A stretch of DNA of 64,000 nucleotides from Deltaproteobacteria bacterium (GTDB lineage Bacteria > Desulfobacterota > Desulfobacteria > Desulfobacterales > Desulfatibacillaceae). Position numbers and translations under genes: made by a program. The stretch lies in contig JACRLG010000024.1 in assembly GCA_016235345.1 (NCBI GenBank), positions 62,001 to 126,000 of the forward strand. Reading direction: 5' to 3'. Positions 61,364 through 64,000 of this stretch are shown here, piece by piece; within the stretch, counting starts at the first letter, position 1, and each line of letters begins with the position of its first letter. The notes under the pieces are model-generated. The model saw only the letters and a program-made list of their open reading frames with translations, was not told the DNA's origin and made no database searches.

Positions 61364-62547
61364 TGTCACCAGTGGTTCTTACAGGCGAGCATTATATGAC
61401 CGGCGACGAGGCCATAGCCGAAGGCGCACTGGCCGCAGGATGCCGGTTTTTCGGGGGATATCCCATAACCCCCGCCACAGAGGTGGCCGAGCGCATGGCG
61501 AACCGTATGCCCGGCGTGGGGGGAGTGTTCGTTCAGATGGAGGACGAAATCGCCGCAATGGCCTCCATTATCGGGGCGTCCTGCGCCGGGGTGAAGTCCA
61601 TGACGTCCACCTCAGGCCCCGGTTTTTCCCTCATGATGGAAAACATTGGCCTTGCGGTGATCACCGAAACCCCATGCGTGGTGGTTAACGTCCAGCGGGC
61701 CGGCCCTTCCACCGGTCTTCCCACCCAGGGCGCCCAGGGCGACATGATGCAGGCGAGGTGGGGCTCCCACGGCGATTACTCCCTCATCGCGTTGGCCCCG
61801 GCCTCCGCCCAGGAGGCATTTTACGAGACCATCCGGGCCTTCAACCTCTCGGAAAAGTACCGTGTGCCGGTGCTTGTGATGGCCGACGAGGTGGTGGGCC
61901 ACATGTCCGAGCGGGTGGTTATACCCGAAGAGTCCCGGATAACGGTGATCGACCGGGTGAAGGCCAAAGGGCGCAAGGACCGGTTCAGGCCTTTCGAGCC
62001 TGCGGAAAACGGCGTGCCCCCCATGGCCGTTGCCGGGGACGGCTACTGTATCCATGTAACCGGGCTCACCCACGACGAAAAGGGCTACCCGGTGATGACC
62101 GTGGAAGCCCAGGATTCAATGCAGACAAGGCTTTTCGCCAAGATCGAAAAGAACCTCGAAGACATAATAAAGGTGCGCGAGTTCGAGCTGGCGGACGCTG
62201 AAATCGTGCTCGTCTCCTACGGGGTATCCACCCGCACCTGCCTTGCGGCGATGGAGGAGGCGAGGGCGGAGGGCCTTAAAGTCGGCCTTCTCCAGCTTCT
62301 GACCGTATGGCCCTTTCCCGAAAGGATAATCGCCCGGCTGGCTGAAAAGGCGAAGGCCATGATCACCGTGGAAATCAACCTGGGCCAGGTTCATCTTGAA
62401 GTCGAGAGGGCCGCCAAGGGCAGGGTTCCGGTGCATCTGGTGGGCCACTGCGGGGGGAGCCTGATTTCACCCGATACAGTCTTGGATAAAATCCAGGCCG
62501 TCCTAAAACGCGAACTGCTGTGTTGCACTTCGCCGGGCGGCTCGTAA
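61363..62547 (+). CDS. korA: 2-Oxoacid:ferredoxin oxidoreductase, alpha subunit
   Basis: The 394-residue protein has the KorA landmarks: TGDEAIAEGALAAGCRFFGGYPITPATEVAE in parts, QMEDEIAAMASIIGASCAGVKSMTSTSGPGFSLM in parts and RAGPSTGLPTQGAQGDMMQA. It forms the thiamine diphosphate catalytic core with KorB, converting 2-oxoglutarate plus CoA to succinyl-CoA and CO2. The last 17 residues (from QAVLKRELLC to SPGGS) are encoded by repeat H, an abnormal tail that replaces whatever stood there before the insertion. Confidence 0.93.
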   Translation: MSPVVLTGEHYMTGDEAIAEGALAAGCRFFGGYPITPATEVAERMANRMPGVGGVFVQMEDEIAAMASIIGASCAGVKSMTSTSGPGFSLMMENIGLAVITETPCVVVNVQRAGPSTGLPTQGAQGDMMQARWGSHGDYSLIALAPASAQEAFYETIRAFNLSEKYRVPVLVMADEVVGHMSERVVIPEESRITVIDRVKAKGRKDRFRPFEPAENGVPPMAVAGDGYCIHVTGLTHDEKGYPVMTVEAQDSMQTRLFAKIEKNLEDIIKVREFELADAEIVLVSYGVSTRTCLAAMEEARAEGLKVGLLQLLTVWPFPERIIARLAEKAKAMITVEINLGQVHLEVERAAKGRVPVHLVGHCGGSLISPDTVLDKIQAVLKRELLCCTSPGGS

Positions 62548-62615
62548 CGTACTTTTAGTACGCGTCCTCCCCGCCCGGCTCGTGCGCCTTGCATTTCATC
62601 GTTTTTGATCGGCCT
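62494..62615 (+). repeat. Dispersed cruciform repeat, copy H (inside the korA 3' end)
   Basis: CAGGCCGTCCTAAAACGCGA pairs with CGTTTTTGATCGGCCTG. The inner GCCGGGCGG and CCGCCCGGC flank the core AACGTACTTTTAGTACGCG. The first 54 bases lie within the korA reading frame, ending at its TAA (62545-62547). Confidence 0.85.
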
Positions 62616-62677
62616 GGGGGCTTATGGGTGATTAAGGATTTTTTCTAATCCTTTCGCAGTATAAAAAGGTTAAAAAA

Positions 62678-63550
62678 ATGGCCACAACAGCCAAAAAACA
62701 GGAACAAGCCGCCGAAGGGTTCGATCATCATCCACTTGACGATCTTCTGCGCACGGACCGGATTCCTCACATCTGGTGTCCGGGCTGCGGCATAGGCCCC
62801 ACCTTTTCGGCCACGCTTCGGGGAATCAAGGCATCCGGCGTTGACCTCGCCTCCACAGTAATGGTTTCCGGCATAGGCTGTTCGGGACGCGCGGCGGGGT
62901 ATGTCAAGCTCGATTCCTACCACACCACCCACGGCAGGGCCATTCCCTTCGCCACGGGCTTGAAGCTCGCCAACCCGAAACTGAACGTCATCGTGTTTTC
63001 GGGCGACGGCGACCTTTTCGCAATCGGCGGAAACCACTTCATCCACGCGGCCCGGCGCAACATGGACTTAACAGTCATCTGCGTCAACAACTTGAACTAC
63101 GGCATGACGGGCGGCCAGGCCGCCGCCACCACCCCGCGCATGGCCAAGACCACCACCACCCCCAAGGGGAACCCGGACCGGCCCTTCAACCTGCCCCTTC
63201 TGGCATACGCGGCGGGCGCGACCTTCGTTGCCCGATGGACCATACTCCACAGCCGGGACCTGATGGAATCGGTGCAGACGGCCCTCACCCGCCGGGGCTT
63301 TTCCTTCATAGAGGTTCTGGCCCCATGCCCCATCAACTACGGCAGGCGGAACAAGGAACTGCCCCTGGTGACCCTCAGGAATTACCAGGGCAACACCATC
63401 ATCAAAAACGGCGCAAGCCCGGCAGAAATCGCCCCGCCGGGCCAGGGCCCGGTCGTTTTGGGGCGTTTCATCGACGAGGACCAGGACAGCTTTCTCTCCC
63501 TCTACGACAAGACATACCGGCCCCAGCTTGCCGAGACGGGAAAGGATTGA
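62678..63550 (+). CDS. korB: 2-Oxoacid:ferredoxin oxidoreductase, beta subunit
   Basis: The 290-residue protein carries the thiamine-diphosphate half of the enzyme: IPHIWCPGCGIGPTFSATLR, VSGIGCSGRAAGYVKLDSYH in parts, the metal/ThDP motif GDGDLFAIGGNHFIHAARRN and NNLNYGMTGGQAAATTPRM in parts. Cys residues of the WCPGCG motif bind the internal cluster. It lies 130 bases after korA, the gap being mostly repeat H and an untranslated leader. Confidence 0.93.
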   Translation: MATTAKKQEQAAEGFDHHPLDDLLRTDRIPHIWCPGCGIGPTFSATLRGIKASGVDLASTVMVSGIGCSGRAAGYVKLDSYHTTHGRAIPFATGLKLANPKLNVIVFSGDGDLFAIGGNHFIHAARRNMDLTVICVNNLNYGMTGGQAAATTPRMAKTTTTPKGNPDRPFNLPLLAYAAGATFVARWTILHSRDLMESVQTALTRRGFSFIEVLAPCPINYGRRNKELPLVTLRNYQGNTIIKNGASPAEIAPPGQGPVVLGRFIDEDQDSFLSLYDKTYRPQLAETGKD

Positions 63551-63555
63551 AGGCC

Positions 63556-64000
63556 ATGACTGCAATCGGAAAAAAGGAAATCCTGGTCACCGGCTTCGGC
63601 GGCCAGGGCATAGTGCTTCTGGGAAAGATTCTGGGAGCCGCTGCGGCCATAGGCGATCACAAGGAAAGCACCCTTATCCAGGCATACGGGCCTGAATCGC
63701 GCGGCGGGGCCTGTTCGGCACAGGTGATGATCTCGGATTCCGTGATCCACTATCCCTTCGTGCGAAGGCCCGACGTTCTGGGCGCCATGAGCCAGGCCGG
63801 GTTCGATAAATACATAGGATCGGCCAAGGACGACACCGTGCTCCTCATCGACCAGGACCTCGTGAAGGCCAAGGGCACAAAGACCGAGGTCTTCGCCATT
63901 CCGGCCACCCGCCTTGCCGAGGAAATGGGCAAAAAGATGATGGCCAACATCATAATGCTCGGCTTCATCGTGGCCGTGAGCCGTGTGGTGACGGGGGACG
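63556..64000 (+). CDS. korC: 2-Oxoacid:ferredoxin oxidoreductase, gamma subunit, partial
   Basis: The gene starts MTAIGKKEILVTGFGGQGIV five bases after the korB stop and runs off the window. The visible 148 residues include the CoA-binding gamma subunit motif GFGGQGIVLLGKILG, and AYGPESRGGACSAQVMIS, typical of KorC/PorC. It contains DDTVLLIDQDLVKAKG further on. It completes the korDABC set. Confidence 0.93.
   Translation, partial: MTAIGKKEILVTGFGGQGIVLLGKILGAAAAIGDHKESTLIQAYGPESRGGACSAQVMISDSVIHYPFVRRPDVLGAMSQAGFDKYIGSAKDDTVLLIDQDLVKAKGTKTEVFAIPATRLAEEMGKKMMANIIMLGFIVAVSRVVTGD

Noticed and set aside
12787-62615. Dispersed repeats as a CRISPR array or insertion sequences
   Set aside because: Copies are kilobases apart with no spacers, and no cas or transposase gene is present.

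Overview
The window looks like chromosomal DNA of a strictly anaerobic, GC-rich Desulfobacterota (deltaproteobacterial) relative, probably a Desulfobacterales-type sulfate reducer or syntroph. This is an inference from gene content: two glycyl radical enzymes with one activase, a four-subunit 2-oxoacid:ferredoxin oxidoreductase (korDABC), many radical SAM proteins, DUF3786 and C_GCAxxG proteins, SapC, and the archaeal-type AroA'/AroB' entry into the shikimate pathway. No rRNA, tRNA, CRISPR array, prophage or intact insertion sequence was seen.

Layout. 1-6.2 kb: end of a PBP-like protein, a Cache-type sensor kinase, a tandem UspA protein, a DUF3187 outer-membrane protein and guaA (broken by a 1-base frameshift). 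6.3-8.7 kb: a TrpF-like barrel and a tandemly duplicated small lipoprotein next to a Sel1 gene. 8.9-14.8 kb: a TetR regulator with a double palindromic operator, a glycyl radical enzyme fused to an SCP2-like lipid-binding domain, its activase, a decayed penicillin-acylase gene and a C_GCAxxG protein. 14.9-31.6 kb: housekeeping and exported proteins (Sel1, archaeal-type thymidylate synthase, nitrilase-family amidase, FecR), a second glycyl radical enzyme, class II photolyase plus DUF523/DUF1722, a kinase-receiver hybrid, DUF3786, two paralogous TPR proteins and an ABC exporter half.

31.7-40.4 kb is the core of the window: an aromatic amino acid operon (AroA', AroB', pheA, aroE, aroA, aroK, aroC, tyrA) preceded by a Phe/Tyr-rich leader peptide, a mutually exclusive antiterminator and a terminator. 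This is a textbook-like attenuator on a non-canonical shikimate operon. 40.5-46.8 kb carries a radical SAM protein, a GT-C-like membrane protein, asparagine synthase, a GT2 and a SUMF1 protein. 47.4-60.9 kb holds SapC, a radical SAM protein, HemW, a UDG-like protein, CoaBC, a GT4, an FtsB-like protein, MurJ and an SbcD/YhaN-like nuclease pair. 61.1-64 kb is the kor operon, cut by the window edge.

A family of at least nine dispersed, intergenic, cruciform-forming repeats (about 120-195 bp) runs through the window, mostly just after stop codons and at three junctions inside the aro operon. Arm sequences differ between copies but stay complementary, which argues for conserved structure. One copy supplies the last 17 codons of korA.
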